A stretch of 64,000 bases of DNA from Limnephilus marmoratus (lineage: Eukaryota > Arthropoda > Insecta > Trichoptera > Limnephilidae). The translations under genes and the position numbers were made by a program. The stretch is taken from assembly GCA_917880885.1 (NCBI GenBank), contig OU862909.1, positions 28,528,351 to 28,592,350 of the forward strand. The letters are read 5' to 3'. The notes beneath the pieces were generated by a model. That model was given only the letters and a program-made list of their open reading frames with translations. It had not been told where the DNA came from and searched no databases. Shown here one piece after another: positions 10,630-22,301 of this stretch; the stretch's first letter is position 1; the number at the start of each line of letters is the position of its first letter.

Positions 10630-12460
10630 TTTTGTTTTGTTAAAATTTTTGTTTATAATCAAATGAAAATAATAAACACCCTAATCACAAAAGCAAAAAA
10701 TTAGATGTGGAAGAACTTGAAATTAGAAAATTCTTAAATGATAACTCTTGTGTATTGAATAACCAAATTAATTTATCTTTTAGTACTATTTTAGATTTAT
10801 TTCCTCTAAACCGCTCTGTTTTGGTCGAAAATCCCGTAATTATCCCCTCACTTCCCACGTGCTGTGAATAAAATTAAAATGGTCTATAACGTATGTATTT
10901 TTAATGAAAATAATTATGTTTAAATGAAAATAACCACTTCGATATGATTTGAGATTATCGTGATTTATTTTTCAGTTATTATGCCGTGTTGCGCTACCTC
11001 CTTCTTTACCCAACGTTTCTATCCTTTCGACCCTGTTTTGTGCATTTTGTGTATTTGTGCATCAGCGAATATGGTTCAGTAATGTTTACATTTAAAAGTT
11101 AGGCATTTCCATAGTCCGAGTTCATCCATTTAGTTCCACTATTTAGATCCACTATGATAAAAAAAACCTCCGTTTTTTTTTATCATAGTTGCCTTTTCCT
11201 TTTTTGGTTATATATATTTTAATAATAACTATGAGTCCTGACACTCTTGACTAACTAATGTTATTTTTTTAATAATAATATTGGAAGTTACGAAAAGAAC
11301 AACAATGAATTCTGTTGAAATGATGAATGACAAAATTTCAATCAATGATAAATCTCGCAGATATGACAACTGTACCGCATTAAAATATGCATTGCAAAGT
11401 TGTCATCTGACAATAAATGCAAACTGTCATCATGAAATCAAGATAATACATTTCACTTTTGCGAAATGAGAATTAAATATTAAAATTCAAGTGTTGCCTT
11501 TCCTCGGGTTTATCGTCACACAAAAAAGCTAAAGAGGCGTTGCTTTATTTTTCGTCGAGATGTCGATTATCTGAAACTCATTAATTACAATACTTAATTT
11601 CATGTGTCACCTGAGGTACAAGCAGAAAATTCTGTTTTTGCCCTTCGAAAGCAAATATTTTGCACATTATAAATTAAATACTTATTTTCAACACAACAAA
11701 GTAATAATTACGTATATTGTAGATTGCGGCAAGAATTCGTTCGCAAACTTTATCGAAGCTATATATAATATTAATTAGTTAATTAAAGTTAGCGAGTAGT
11801 TTTGAAATCTTGGGATATAAAGCAAAATTAATTTTTCATTTGGATGAATAAAATTTAATGAAAGATTTTTAATTATTACAGATTTAATTAAAAATGAGAT
11901 TTTTTTAAAGGTTTCACTTTTTCCATACATCGTAATTTTTCAGAACCCATCTTCTTACCTACACATTATTTGCAGTATTATTTTAGATTAGTAATCATTT
12001 TTCGATTGATTATTTATCCAATTGTTCACATGTATTAATTAAAATAATCTTTTTTAAAGAAAAATTCTGTGAAACAAATTCAAATCCAAATGCTTGCCTA
12101 AGACTTGCCTAAGGCTCAACTTGCATTAATATTATTCCTGATGTAGATATCTTCAATTGTAACGAAAATAAATACATACATATTAAACTGCATAAAATGT
12201 GAATATTATATAATGACATTGACATACGGAGTACCTCCCTATTTATGTAATATCTTTTAGTTGTTTTCAGTGTTTAATTTTATTTTTATTTTAATGTTTC
12301 ATTTTTAAATACATAATAAATTAATATAATGAGGAAATCCTTAACTTATTTCTCAATTAGGTGCATTGTATAAATTAACCACATCGTAAAATATTGATAT
12401 CCCTAAAATAATACAAATTAATATACCTGGATGTTCAAATAATCAATAAGGAGAAAAGAA
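10630..12460. other. AT-rich stretch without a gene
   Basis: Only a small hairpin (11151-11190) and AT-rich simple sequence noticed. The 62-codon frame at 11281 has no motif. Confidence 0.5.
11151..11190. repeat. Small hairpin with A/T-run arms
   Basis: ACTATGATAAAAAAAA pairs with a TTTTTTTATCATAGT arm around CCTCCG. Short and AT-rich; function unknown. Confidence 0.75.
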
Positions 12461-12464
12461 ACAA

Positions 12465-12660
12465 CATGTGTGCCGTTCACACGCGGGAGTGAAACCTTTA
12501 GAAAACTAAAGTAGACAATAGTGGAGAGGCTACGAAGCACCGCACAAAGAGGAGACCGATTATTTTAGCTCATTCTCTCGCAGGCTAAATCCTACAGATG
12601 TATGTGTTTGTCTCTTTTTAGTGTCGCTTTTTCACGACGGTGCTAAAGAAGTTTTCAATT
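12465..12660 (+). repeat. Dispersed repeat family D
   Basis: Two blocks (GAAAACTAAAGTAGACAA with GAGGCTACGAAGCACCG, and GTGTTTGTCTCTTTTTAG with GACGGTGCTAAAGAAG) recur in inverted orientation near 32500-32590 and 31735-31815, where about 700 bp of other sequence separates them. The strand label is arbitrary. Confidence 0.65.
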
Positions 12661-12699
12661 TAAGAAAATAAGGATCATGAAAAATGGTTTAATTAATTG

Positions 12700-13600
12700 G
12701 TGAAAAATGACATCCAATTGAATCTTTACACAATATGGCGACTGGCGACGCATTATCTTTCGCTATCAGAAAGAACATACGAGAAATATCTAATATTCGC
12801 GCGATACGGGCAAGCTACTTACCTGAGTACATACCTACCTACTGCTGCTGCCGCCGATAAATAATAATTTCGCCACCGCCTAGAAAGGTCTAGAGTTTAT
12901 AAGCCGCCTGAATATTCAGCACCGGGTATGTTCGAGTACCTTCCAGTGTACACATTGCCGGCGAATGGAACATTACTCCACCGGTCGCGCTGGTATATAT
13001 AAAGCGACTAAACTCGGCGCTCGCTCAGTCAGTCCCAGACCATTAGTCGGTCAACAAATCAGCATGTAACAGATCTCGCACAAGTGCTCCTGCATGGCAA
13101 CTCTACGCATCCAGGGCAGCTTCCGCGAGGACTCCTTCACGTCTCAGCTACACGGCCCATCATGTCTTCAGCTGCTGAGAACAGCTACATCCCGCGACTT
13201 ATAAGGTTTGACGCCACCTTCAGTCCAGGGATCAGCTCACCGTTTCATGGCACCCCGAAACCCACCGTGTTTCGCTGCGATGGAAACACGCTCCGCCTCG
13301 CAAGGACTACCTGCTGGTGGCTCAGCTCACCGAGCCACTCACCGTTCATCTCCGCGACTCAAAGCGTCGAGCAACGGCCTGGAAGATAGGTCATCTCCAT
13401 CGCCAAGGTGTTGAGCAACTCACTGACCTTCACCACACCATCTCCATCACCTCTGTGCGCCAGCAGCATCTCATCTACGGCACTCTGCTTTACATCATGT
13501 TACTGCTTCACCGACCCTTGCTACGTAGCCCAATAAACGACTGACTCATTACATCGACTGACGCCTTTTATTTCTCGTCCTGTCTCTCGTCCCTCAGCAG
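12700..13600 (+). mobile_element. Candidate solo LTR or retroelement promoter unit
   Basis: A GC-rich island with a core-promoter layout: TATATATAAAG at 12994, an arthropod-type initiator TCAGT at 13025-13029 about 31-33 bases downstream, and AATAAA at 13532. This TATA, start, poly(A) order over about 530 bp is what a U3-R-U5 LTR would show. I could not fix TG...CA ends or a target duplication, and no gag/pol is adjacent. Frames of 68-101 codons within (13084-13544) overlap one another and have no known motif. A short non-coding transcription unit is the alternative. Confidence 0.4.
12994..13029 (+). promoter_or_regulatory. TATA box plus TCAGT initiator
   Basis: TATATATAAAG at 12994-13004 and TCAGT at 13025-13029 with the usual spacing for an insect RNA polymerase II start. 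No DPE match at +28 to +33. Confidence 0.55.
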
Positions 13601-13604
13601 TATA

Positions 13605-13790
13605 AAGCAAAGTCGCTCCTGCTGTCTCTAGGCTTAGATCTCTTAAACTACGCAACGGGTTTTCATGAGGTTTTCTCCAATATATAGAGTGATTCATGAG
13701 GAAGATTTGGTTATATTATTTGATAAATTGGTGGAAATATATAATATTTGAAGGGAGCGGGCTGTCAAGCGGGCGGTGTGGATTTGATAT
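13605..13790. repeat. Dispersed repeat family E, copy 2
   Basis: Same landmarks as the 9.7-kb copy (CTTAAACTACGCAACGGGTT, GGAGCGGGC, GTGTGGATTTGAT). It begins directly after the GC-rich island. Confidence 0.6.
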
Positions 13791-14960
13791 GTATGCAAAT
13801 GGCATTAAAAGGCTAGTTAAAAATATGGTAGAAAAGAATGGAGATCTATTTTCAAAAATAATAGAAGGCTAGGAAAAAATACGTAAAACATTAATTTGTT
13901 GACGCGTTCTTTCACGTCCTTTGACCTGCGTGCTAAAGCATCCGTAATACCCGTATGCCATATACCTATTGTGTGTGTAATATTTTCAATGTTTCTGACT
14001 GACGGTTTATTGTTACACTATAAAGGTGACAGCATGAACCCGAACTGCAATTGTTTGTCTTTATTACCTGGATTTAGCACATTGAACTGTTAACACAATA
14101 GATTGCGTACTCAGCGCGCCTTATCGACGCGATGGCTCCAACACTTTTGTTTATAAAAGGGGTTATGAAAGCAAACATTTTTGATTTCTAAAATAAGCCG
14201 ACTACATTAGCAATACTAGCTTACTCGTGAAATCATATTCATGAAGATTCCAAGCATCTGTGGTGACCACAAAATTCTCTAACCACAAGATTATCAATAA
14301 ACTGGTTCCGACTTACCTCTATTGTAATATCGTGACATCTATTTTCTTGTTAGGTAATAGGACATAATAATTTTATCAATCTTTCTCAGAACATACCTTA
14401 TCACGATACATTAAAGATAATCCATAGGTCGTACGGTACAGCCTCCTTTGTAAGGTTACATGGGATTTGAATGCATATCTACATTAATTTAAAAGGTTTT
14501 ACGCAAGCTGTGCTCAATATGATTAATTTCGTTCGTGAAACCAGACGAGAGGATCATATAGGATTAATTGAATTTTTATCTGGGGCGTGATTCAGTGTTG
14601 CCTAATTATTATAAAGTAAGGGAGCTATGAAATGGAATTCCCAAGATTGGTGCGTGTAAAATTAATATTAATTTGATTTCTGACTGCGGCATGAGTAATC
14701 AACATCTGTGTTTTTTAATTATTGTTCACTCTTAATGAATGTTATGCCATTTCTATAAACTCAGCTGCAAAAATCTCCATAGGATATAGAATACTTTTGA
14801 GTGTGCATATCGTTCGTCCTGTTGATTAGTCAGACATCTTCTGAAAATCGAAATTTGAGTTGAGCGCTGTTATATATTAAAAAAAGTACCCTATATCTGG
14901 TACAGTCCTCAGATTACTTATAAACACCACCAAATCAATTATAATGCACAAAAACTTGTA
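13791..14960. other. No recognisable feature
   Basis: AT-rich; the 65-codon frame at 13896 has no motif. Confidence 0.5.
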
Positions 14961-14969
14961 GTAAATTAA

Positions 14970-15342
14970 CTCTCGACAGGCCAAGATGCCAAACATGACG
15001 TCCGTAACCGTGCGGGTCGGCTGATGACCCCATGCATTTTTTTTCTAAACTTTTAAACCAAATAAAACACTTTTCCTTTTTTGATATATATATTTTTTTG
15101 TTATTTATGTTTTTTTGTTATTTGTCCATTTATTGGGAAGGAATATTACCTACCTATATTTGACAAAATATTTTTTCCTGCGATCAACGATTTTTTCACA
15201 TTTTTTTTAAATGGCATATTATGTATTAATCCTTTGCGCAGGAATACCTAAAATACTAAAAATATATTTTATGTATTTAAGTAGATATAAGAAGGATGGT
15301 TATTTTGGGGTCTACCTTCGGCCCCAGTTGGCTGCGGGAGAG
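14970..15342. mobile_element. TTAA-flanked element, piggyBac-like MITE candidate
   Basis: Both sides are TTAA (14966-14969 and 15343-15346). The ends read inward CTCTCGACAGGCCAA and CTCTCCCGCAGCCAA, i.e. CTCTC and GCCAA conserved with a diverged middle, and a further GACCCCA block is shared deeper in. TTAA duplication is the hallmark of piggyBac insertions, but the termini are not the canonical CCC start, so the family call is tentative. Confidence 0.45.
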
Positions 15343-15349
15343 TTAAGCA

Positions 15350-16790
15350 TAATGTTGCTGTTTTTTGGTCACTAGTAGGACATTTTCAAATGTCATGCTA
15401 ATGTACCGGACCGTCTTATTTTATATCATAATATTTAATATATAAAACGCAGACTGGTGTAAATAATATTTGTTTTTTGATGAGCATTCAAATATTGCTA
15501 TTCTCATTATCTCAAAACTTGGTACTTGGAGATGTCTGATTAATTAACTGAACTAAAAGCCGAAAACCAAATTAATTTGCACATTATTCTACTTAGGCAA
15601 TAAAATACCGGCCTTAAGAGAATTAACGCTCGCCACACGATATCACTTCTACATACATACATGCAGACACACTTCACCACAATCTAACATCTGCTCTGAT
15701 AGTAATGACAGACACTGTGCTGTCCATAACATTGGCTAAAGAAAAAGAGAGCACTGCAAGGTATAATAACCCAAAAATTAATCTTGATAATACTTGTATT
15801 ATTTGCTCAATGATATTATTTTATCACTAATATACATTTCACTCATTCTTCACACTCATATGCATATTATTTGAAGTTTTTACTCAGTATATCCCGAATG
15901 GTTGCTTATCTAACATGTAACATTTTTGGACAATGTGAAATAGTTTTAGATAAATTAAAAACACCAATTTTCGGAGTGCAGTATTTTGGGTGTTTGACAA
16001 GTCTGATGTATTTTATATCAATGCAAAAAGTATTATCCTTGTGGAGTGATTACCTTCTGGCTATCTGGTTATCTCATACCTTAAAACGCCGCTGTCAAGT
16101 TAACCAAGACGTAATAATATGTATTATTATGGGACATGATAAATAGTCGCTCGGTGTAATCCTTTTTGATTAATAACAGAAGCTCCTAGCCTGAAAAAAG
16201 TTGCATCAGTGAATTTAATTTTAGTCATTTAATTTATCTATTAGAGCTTGCAGAATTTTCTCAGCGTCCTTAAAAAAGTTAAATTGTAACTAGAATTCCA
16301 CAGTGGTGTTTTGATACCAAACAGATTGATTGGCAGAAGAAGGACCTAAGAAAAGGGACTAGCATAATGATAGACATTGGATTATATACATTAATGATAA
16401 AAGTGGGCCAATAGAATTGACAGAGTATAGGGTTTATAAAGACTAATAATGCGAGTATTTATAGTTAGGAGTAGACTAATGTGGGGACAATCCCCAAATG
16501 CCAAGGGATGGCGGATTGAATCAATTTTTTTATTACATTACCAATAATTCAATTTTTTTTTTATCAGTAACCTTTAAAGGTCTCGAAGAAGGGGGGGCAC
16601 ATTGGTCTTTATCTAAATGACGCTTTTGTGTAAATATTTTTCTTGCGAGAATTGGAAATTTAAAAGTGTGGTATTGCCACTTGCCGCTCCTATGTGGTCA
16701 ATCTTGCTATCCCTCCACGACAAGTTTGAAACAGATGAATTTTCAATCTGCCCGATGCACTGAGGAAACAGTGTACGTTTATATGTATTT
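15350..16790. other. No recognisable feature
   Basis: The 91-codon frame at 15871-16146 has no motif I recognise; its hydrophobic, AT-biased composition fits chance. Confidence 0.5.
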
Positions 16791-16794
16791 ATTT

Positions 16795-16870
16795 GTTTTA
16801 TTTTTGGAGAAAGACAAACATTTCTGGGCATAAGAATAACCAATAACAATATTTTAAAATCAAAACCAAA
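16795..16870 (-). repeat. Possible family I SINE 3' fragment
   Basis: GAAAGACAAACATT followed by a CTGGGCATAAGAATAACC segment resembles the family I SINE tail at 36390 and 57205. Short and diverged. The 88-codon minus frame at 16613-16879 overlaps it. Confidence 0.4.
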
Positions 16871-16895
16871 TATTATCAATTATATTATAATCAAT

Positions 16896-17610
16896 ACTAG
16901 CTGACCCGGTGAACTTCGTACGGCCGCAGAATCAATAAATGTTGTGTTGACTTAGTAGCTGAACGAAATTTGGTTTTTTTATTAAGTTAAAAATTATACA
17001 ATGAAGCTATTATCGATGCGCAACTATCCGTGTTTTATTGTTTTCAGTATCAGAGATGGCGATGTGTACGGATTTATATTTTTTATGATTATCTTACTTT
17101 TCAACATACTTACGGGAATTGCGTTTCATTTTCTTTACACGTGTGAGGGAAATTTATTATAAATAAATAAATAATATATAAATAAATGTTTATTCCAGTA
17201 TGTGGGGAGGAGAGATAATATATAATTATTGTGTTTTTCTTTTGAGGGGTGCAGTGTCTCATTTTCAATAGTTGACATTTAGTATGTAATAAAGAGCGCA
17301 ACATTATATGTTTAAGAACAAAAGCAAAACAATTAGCGACATTTGACGTTTTTTGAATTTTTGGAATTCACTCGCAATTCAATATTATACTTATCACATT
17401 ATTCTTGCAGCTCTTTCAAAAGATGAGAATTTGTTCCATACAAAATGCATGAAGAAAATAATTTTCTTTATAATTTTTTTTTCGTGAATTTTTCCTATGT
17501 TTTAATAGCTATTCTGCTATTCGGGGCGGAGACAAATCCAACAAATCAAAGAACATAAAAATCGGTCCAGCCATTCTTGAGTTATTTATGGTGTAACTAA
17601 CCCGACTTTT
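16896..17610 (+). mobile_element. CTAGCTGACCCGGTGAAC dispersed repeat (RTE/SINE-type)
   Basis: Starts with CTAGCTGACCCGGTGAACTT and ends with AATCGGTCCAGCCATTCTTG, AGTTATTTATGGTGTAACTA and a T-rich run, a pair of end sequences I know as one abundant lepidopteran repeat. The interior near 17110-17300 is not recognisable and may hold a second insertion. No protein remains; the 64-codon minus frame at 17110 is not credible. Confidence 0.6.
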
Positions 17611-17611
17611 T

Positions 17612-18600
17612 TTATTTTTATTTATTTTTTTGCAGAAACAAACAGTACATAATTACATTGTAGAAAATAGTTCCAAAGTTATAGCATTTAACACAATAAT
17701 TGGTACCAATGACATGTAGCTGTTATATACTAATATTTTTATGTGATAAATTATACATTTTACCTAAATTAGGTTAGTAAATTATTGAAGGAGAGGGTAT
17801 AGAGAGGGTGAAGAGAGATTTATTAAGATTGATTTATTCACAAAGTTACATAACAAAAGACATAATAAGTATAAGCCACTCATCACATCAGAGGAGTCCG
17901 ATGAATATCCAATCTATTTAAATTGTTAAATTAATATTACATTTTTTATGTGAGTTAATGATTTTTGTTAATGATTTATTTTTTACTATGTTTTAATTTT
18001 TATATATACTCCACAATAAAGGTGAGCTCCTAATATATTTACCTAAAGACGTTTGGGCAATGAATACATACTAATTTTAATAGATTCAAGCGTAAAATAT
18101 ATAGACCAATAGAAGCTTAATGAACTTTAAAGTTTCACCTTAAAAGCTTTCAGTTTATGACAAATTACAGAATCCACCCTATTTTAAGTGTTCTGCTTTC
18201 AAAACTAGTATATCCATAAACAAAGCAGATGATGAAGACGTATGTTGACAGCCGCTAACAAAGAAGGCAGTGTGACGCAAGAATTAACAAGCAGAAGCCT
18301 TAACCAATATCTGGACCACGTCACAATCTAGGCTAATGAGCCAAATGTTAAAATATTACATCTGTTAAAGTTGTTGAAAGTTAATGTTAATATTATTGTG
18401 AAATCGCGGCGTAATAAGGCGAGAATTAAATGTGACAAAATCGAAGTAGTTGCAGTCGTAATCAGGAATCAGGACACGCCGTACAAATGACACCTACACC
18501 GATATTCGTGAACTTTACGGTTTCGTACTTTCCAGAAATATTCGTATACCTACCTGCTAATAATAGTATTCATATTATGCACCGTAACATTATTTTATCA
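17612..18600. other. AT-rich stretch without a gene
   Basis: No recognisable coding or structural feature. Confidence 0.5.
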
Positions 18601-18621
18601 ACTTAAGTATTTTCTTACATT

Positions 18622-19075
18622 AGGAGGCCCACACAGGAGGCCCCGAGGAAAAAAAATCTCTCAGGTCCTATACCATCTTTAGTGATGCTGTGTGAATGGT
18701 CTTTTTAAGTAGAAGGGAGGAGCGGAAGTTCAGGGAAGGAAAAAGGTATATGGAGTTGGTAGGAATATGGAGTTCGATATATCCAGGAGTGATGGACGTA
18801 TGAATTCATCCCTCCCACTGCAGTGCAAGGCGATAGGTCAAGAGAATCCAGGTGGAGAGGTCAAGAGGTCTCCCCTAACCTGTCTGTCCCTATCCGGCCT
18901 GCCATGCAGTGGCTGGGCAAACCTAACCCCATTATTTTATCAATAATACCGGCCACCCCTGCTAAGTCACGAAACGTAGCGAACCACTTAGGGTGACCTA
19001 CGGCAGGGGTGTTGGTCATCCAATAAATTATTTCCGGGGCGGCGGTACCCATAACCGCCTCCCAAATTGGAAATT
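18622..19075 (-). mobile_element. Family B SINE-like repeat, near-complete
   Basis: One of the best copies. The core holds nested complementary segments: CACCCCTGC with GCAGGGGTG, and inside these GTCAC with GTGAC, around GAAACGTAGCGAACCACTTA. The tail side carries the GATGCTGTGTG and AGGAGGCCC signatures. The 63-codon minus frame at 18861 lies wholly inside and is not a gene. Confidence 0.75.
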
Positions 19076-19299
19076 ATGACATTCATATAATTTTTTATTA
19101 CCTAATATTTTTTTTGGAAATTTTTATATTCATTTTTCCTACGTAGTAGCCCAAAAATTGAGTTAAAAAATGGAAAGAAAGTTAAAAAGGTGTTTTAATC
19201 CTCAAAAAGTCAAACTAAAAAGATTTAAAATTTTTAAATAATTCATCTAATATTGGTTCGATCCAGAGAGGGCAATATTAGCGACTCTCTAAAACTAAA
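19076..19299. other. AT-rich spacer
   Basis: Nothing recognisable. Confidence 0.5.
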
Positions 19300-19440
19300 A
19301 TAATGTTTGATTGCTTACTTGCTTGCTTGCATGTATGTATGTGTGTATGTTTGTTCCTCATGCGTTGCTACACCATTCATCCGATTGCGATGAAACTTTG
19401 GGGATTTGATGTGCACATCATCTTTCCTAGATGCGACAGA
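19300..19440 (+). repeat. Dispersed repeat family F fragment
   Basis: CACCATTCATCCGATTGCGA with TGAAACTTTGGGGA is the reverse complement of the 62330-62375 segment. It is preceded by TTGC/TATG simple repeats. The 70-codon frame at 19303 follows the simple repeat and is not credible. Confidence 0.55.
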
Positions 19441-19449
19441 ATCTTTTAC

Positions 19450-22130
19450 AGATTTGTCTGTTCCATATTTTCGCTTAGGTGTTCTAATGTTGTATTCAAA
19501 GAATTAATATTATGATTTGAGATTTCACTCATTAAGATATTTAAAAAAAAATCACTGTAACCAGTTTCCATCTACATACATACCTACCTAATGTCTAAAT
19601 TGTTTCGCACCGACCGCTAAATATTCAACCGAATCCGGTCTGCATAAACAAATTGATAATTAGTGATAATCAAAATGTCACACCACACTTGTTTCCTTTC
19701 TGTTACAAATCAAATAACATTCCTGCATGATGTTCCACATTATTTTTTGTTATCTCTTAGCATATGTTTTCGATAGAGGCAACTGATACCCGGGGTGATG
19801 ATTCAATTTTCCTTGAAATATAAATACAATTATGTTGGTAAGGTATCTTCGGCCTAGAAGTTTTGCTGTATTATCTTTCTAAAAAAAGATTTTCTTTACG
19901 ATTTCTGAAAATGATTTTAATTAGATTTTACAAATTCTTTTCATCTTTCACGTTCAACAAAGCGTTTTGAATTTTTATTCATTATTAAATGCCTTCTAAC
20001 TAGTTGTTTCATGTAAATAATCAGTGTTAAAGTTTTCTAAAATAATTTTTTGAGAAATTGGTTTAATAGATTATTTTTAAAAATCTCAACACATCCATCA
20101 GTTCCAATTTTGAAAAGTCCACCCTTGTCAACAGTTACTTACTTATAGAGGAAATAATTTTTATTTTTTTATTTCAGTAAATTGCAAAAAATCAATAACA
20201 CAAAACAAAACAAAAAAACACTTTAAACGAACTTGCAGAAGGAACGTGAAGACTAAACGTGTATAGGTTTCTTTTCACGTCATCAGCGTACGAGTAAGTC
20301 GTCTAACCAATAGTGGTCAAGTATGTTGAGCAAGGCTATTGGGGGACAATAAGAAGCCAGACTATCTGGTATCAGAGCTTGAGGAAGACAAAAATTATGC
20401 TGGTTTTCTTGGAGTTACTGTAAGAAAAGAATCAAATGACCAAAAGACAATGGAAGGGTGCATCTCCCGAATATCTCTGCAACGCGGTATGCCTTTATTG
20501 CCATAAAAGCACTAAAGCTCACCGTCTCTCGAGCCTTCAAAAGCTTGTTCCATTTCAAAGGTTCAGCAACATAAAACGCACCATTGTAACATCCCGCTGC
20601 ATTTCTTCATATATGGAAGATGAAATCGTGTATATTTGTATTAACAGGACGTAGTGACCATTGCCGTTCCATTCGCATTGCTTTCTCACACAATTCTGGA
20701 ATGTTCAGTGCCATTTCAACGCATTAACACCGTCAAATATAGCTTGTAGCCAATCCTGTCCTGAATTCTTAACCTGTAGAGGTAGTCGCTTCACATATGT
20801 GTTAAATATAATCAAAAATGTTCAGTCTCTCCAGTTAAATGTACACGGTTGGAACTCGTACATGGAAACACATAGAAGATAAGCTCCTTCAAAATGAGGC
20901 CAAATTAAATATTAAATACCGCAAATGATAATTTTTGTCAAGTTTCTCAGGGTGTTCTGAATTTTAGAATCCTTAGATTAAAATAGAAATACTCGAAACA
21001 TCAACGGGAAAGTAACTTATTATGGGTAGTCGTGGGCAGTCGTTACTTATTATGGGTATTGAAATAATCCCATCCGACTACTAGCCGAGAATCGCGCCAA
21101 CCAAGCTTTCGACCATATTAATAATCAGATAAAGAAATACAGTGGGTTTTAAATGGTGTTTTAAAATCATTAACGTACTCGTACATGGCTAAAAAGTATC
21201 ATGTTATTCGAGAGTAGTTTTTAGCTTTGCGAATCTATTCGACTCCCATGCAAAATGCAGGCTGAGGAGGATGGTATTTTGACGGAGAGTTTAATTTAAA
21301 TATGACTGACTTCTAAAACAGCACGCATTGTACGTAGTAGCCCGGCACTGTCAACAGTTGTCAAAAACCAGTTAGCCAAAAACAGCTTAGCTTTTAACAT
21401 TATTAATTTTGCCAACCGGTTAAGTGACAAAATAGGATTAACCACAACTGTCCTCACCAAAGTGACCGCAATTTTTTACGTTTCGCCCTCTGTCTGACAG
21501 ATCCTCGTGACCTCGCCGGGGATGATTTAGAGCCCCAAGCCCCGCACGATTCCGCTGTGACGTGAACAAATTGGCACTCGATAAGGTGACTGATTGCCAC
21601 TCGCCTTAATTATAAACATATATTATTGTGTTATTTACTTTGCCGAAATCGTGCATTACTTAGCGGCGGCGCCGGACTCGTAAAAAATCCAATCAAGGCT
21701 GATAAAAACTTGTAGGCATCTTGAAATTAGCGGTATTTCAAAAGACAATTAGCAAATCTAGTTCTCGATATATTTAAAAAAAAAGCTGTTAAAGAACTGC
21801 ATTAAACTTATGAAAACAACTGTATATATCTATCATTGACATCGAATTATTATTTGAGCAGGAAATCCTTTTGTTAGAATAAAAAAAATTGCTATCTATT
21901 TTTATATGGAACACATGCTTTGTGATGTTACATTATAATTATAATCAATATATATTATTAAAGAAAATCCAAAAAAACGTACGGCTCGCAAAAACTCAGA
22001 AACGTGTCCCGGTACGAACAAGGGAGTTATATATGGTGTGGTAGATCTCTACCCCCCCCTCCTCCAGGATGACGGTTACTGTTTACGATGCTTTTGAAAA
22101 TATAAGGGCTGGAAGTTTCGCCCTCTTGAA
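19450..22130. other. 2.7 kb without recognisable content
   Basis: Frames at 20436-20654 and 20661-20882 (72 and 73 codons) have no motif I can name; they are adjacent on the plus strand and might be a decayed element. No catalytic signatures or termini were found. Confidence 0.45.
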
Positions 22131-22140
22131 ATTTCTAGAA

Positions 22141-22300
22141 CAGTGTTTCCCAAACATTGTTCTGCCGTGGCCCGGTAATTTTCACACTGTCCCTTCGTGA
22201 CCCACTTAATACTTTTAAACCCAAGCTGGTTCCATTAGGTAAAATAATACACATTTATTTATAGTAAAATTGTTTTATTAATACTACATATTTACTCGCA
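22141..22300 (+). mobile_element. hAT-type terminal fragment
   Basis: Starts with CAGTGTTTCCCAAAC, the canonical form of an hAT (Charlie/Buster-like) terminal inverted repeat, and continues with GCCGTGGCCCGG. The eight bases before it are TTCTAGAA. The other end is missing; the LINE at 22302 cuts it off. Confidence 0.6.
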
Positions 22301-22301
22301 T

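Noticed and set aside
13084..13544. Three overlapping open frames in the GC-rich island
   Set aside because: They overlap one another in different frames, have no known motif, and openness is expected in GC-rich DNA.
20260..20290. CTGATGACGTGAAAAGAAACC on the minus strand as another hammerhead core
   Set aside because: No complementary stem II between CTGATGA and GAAA.
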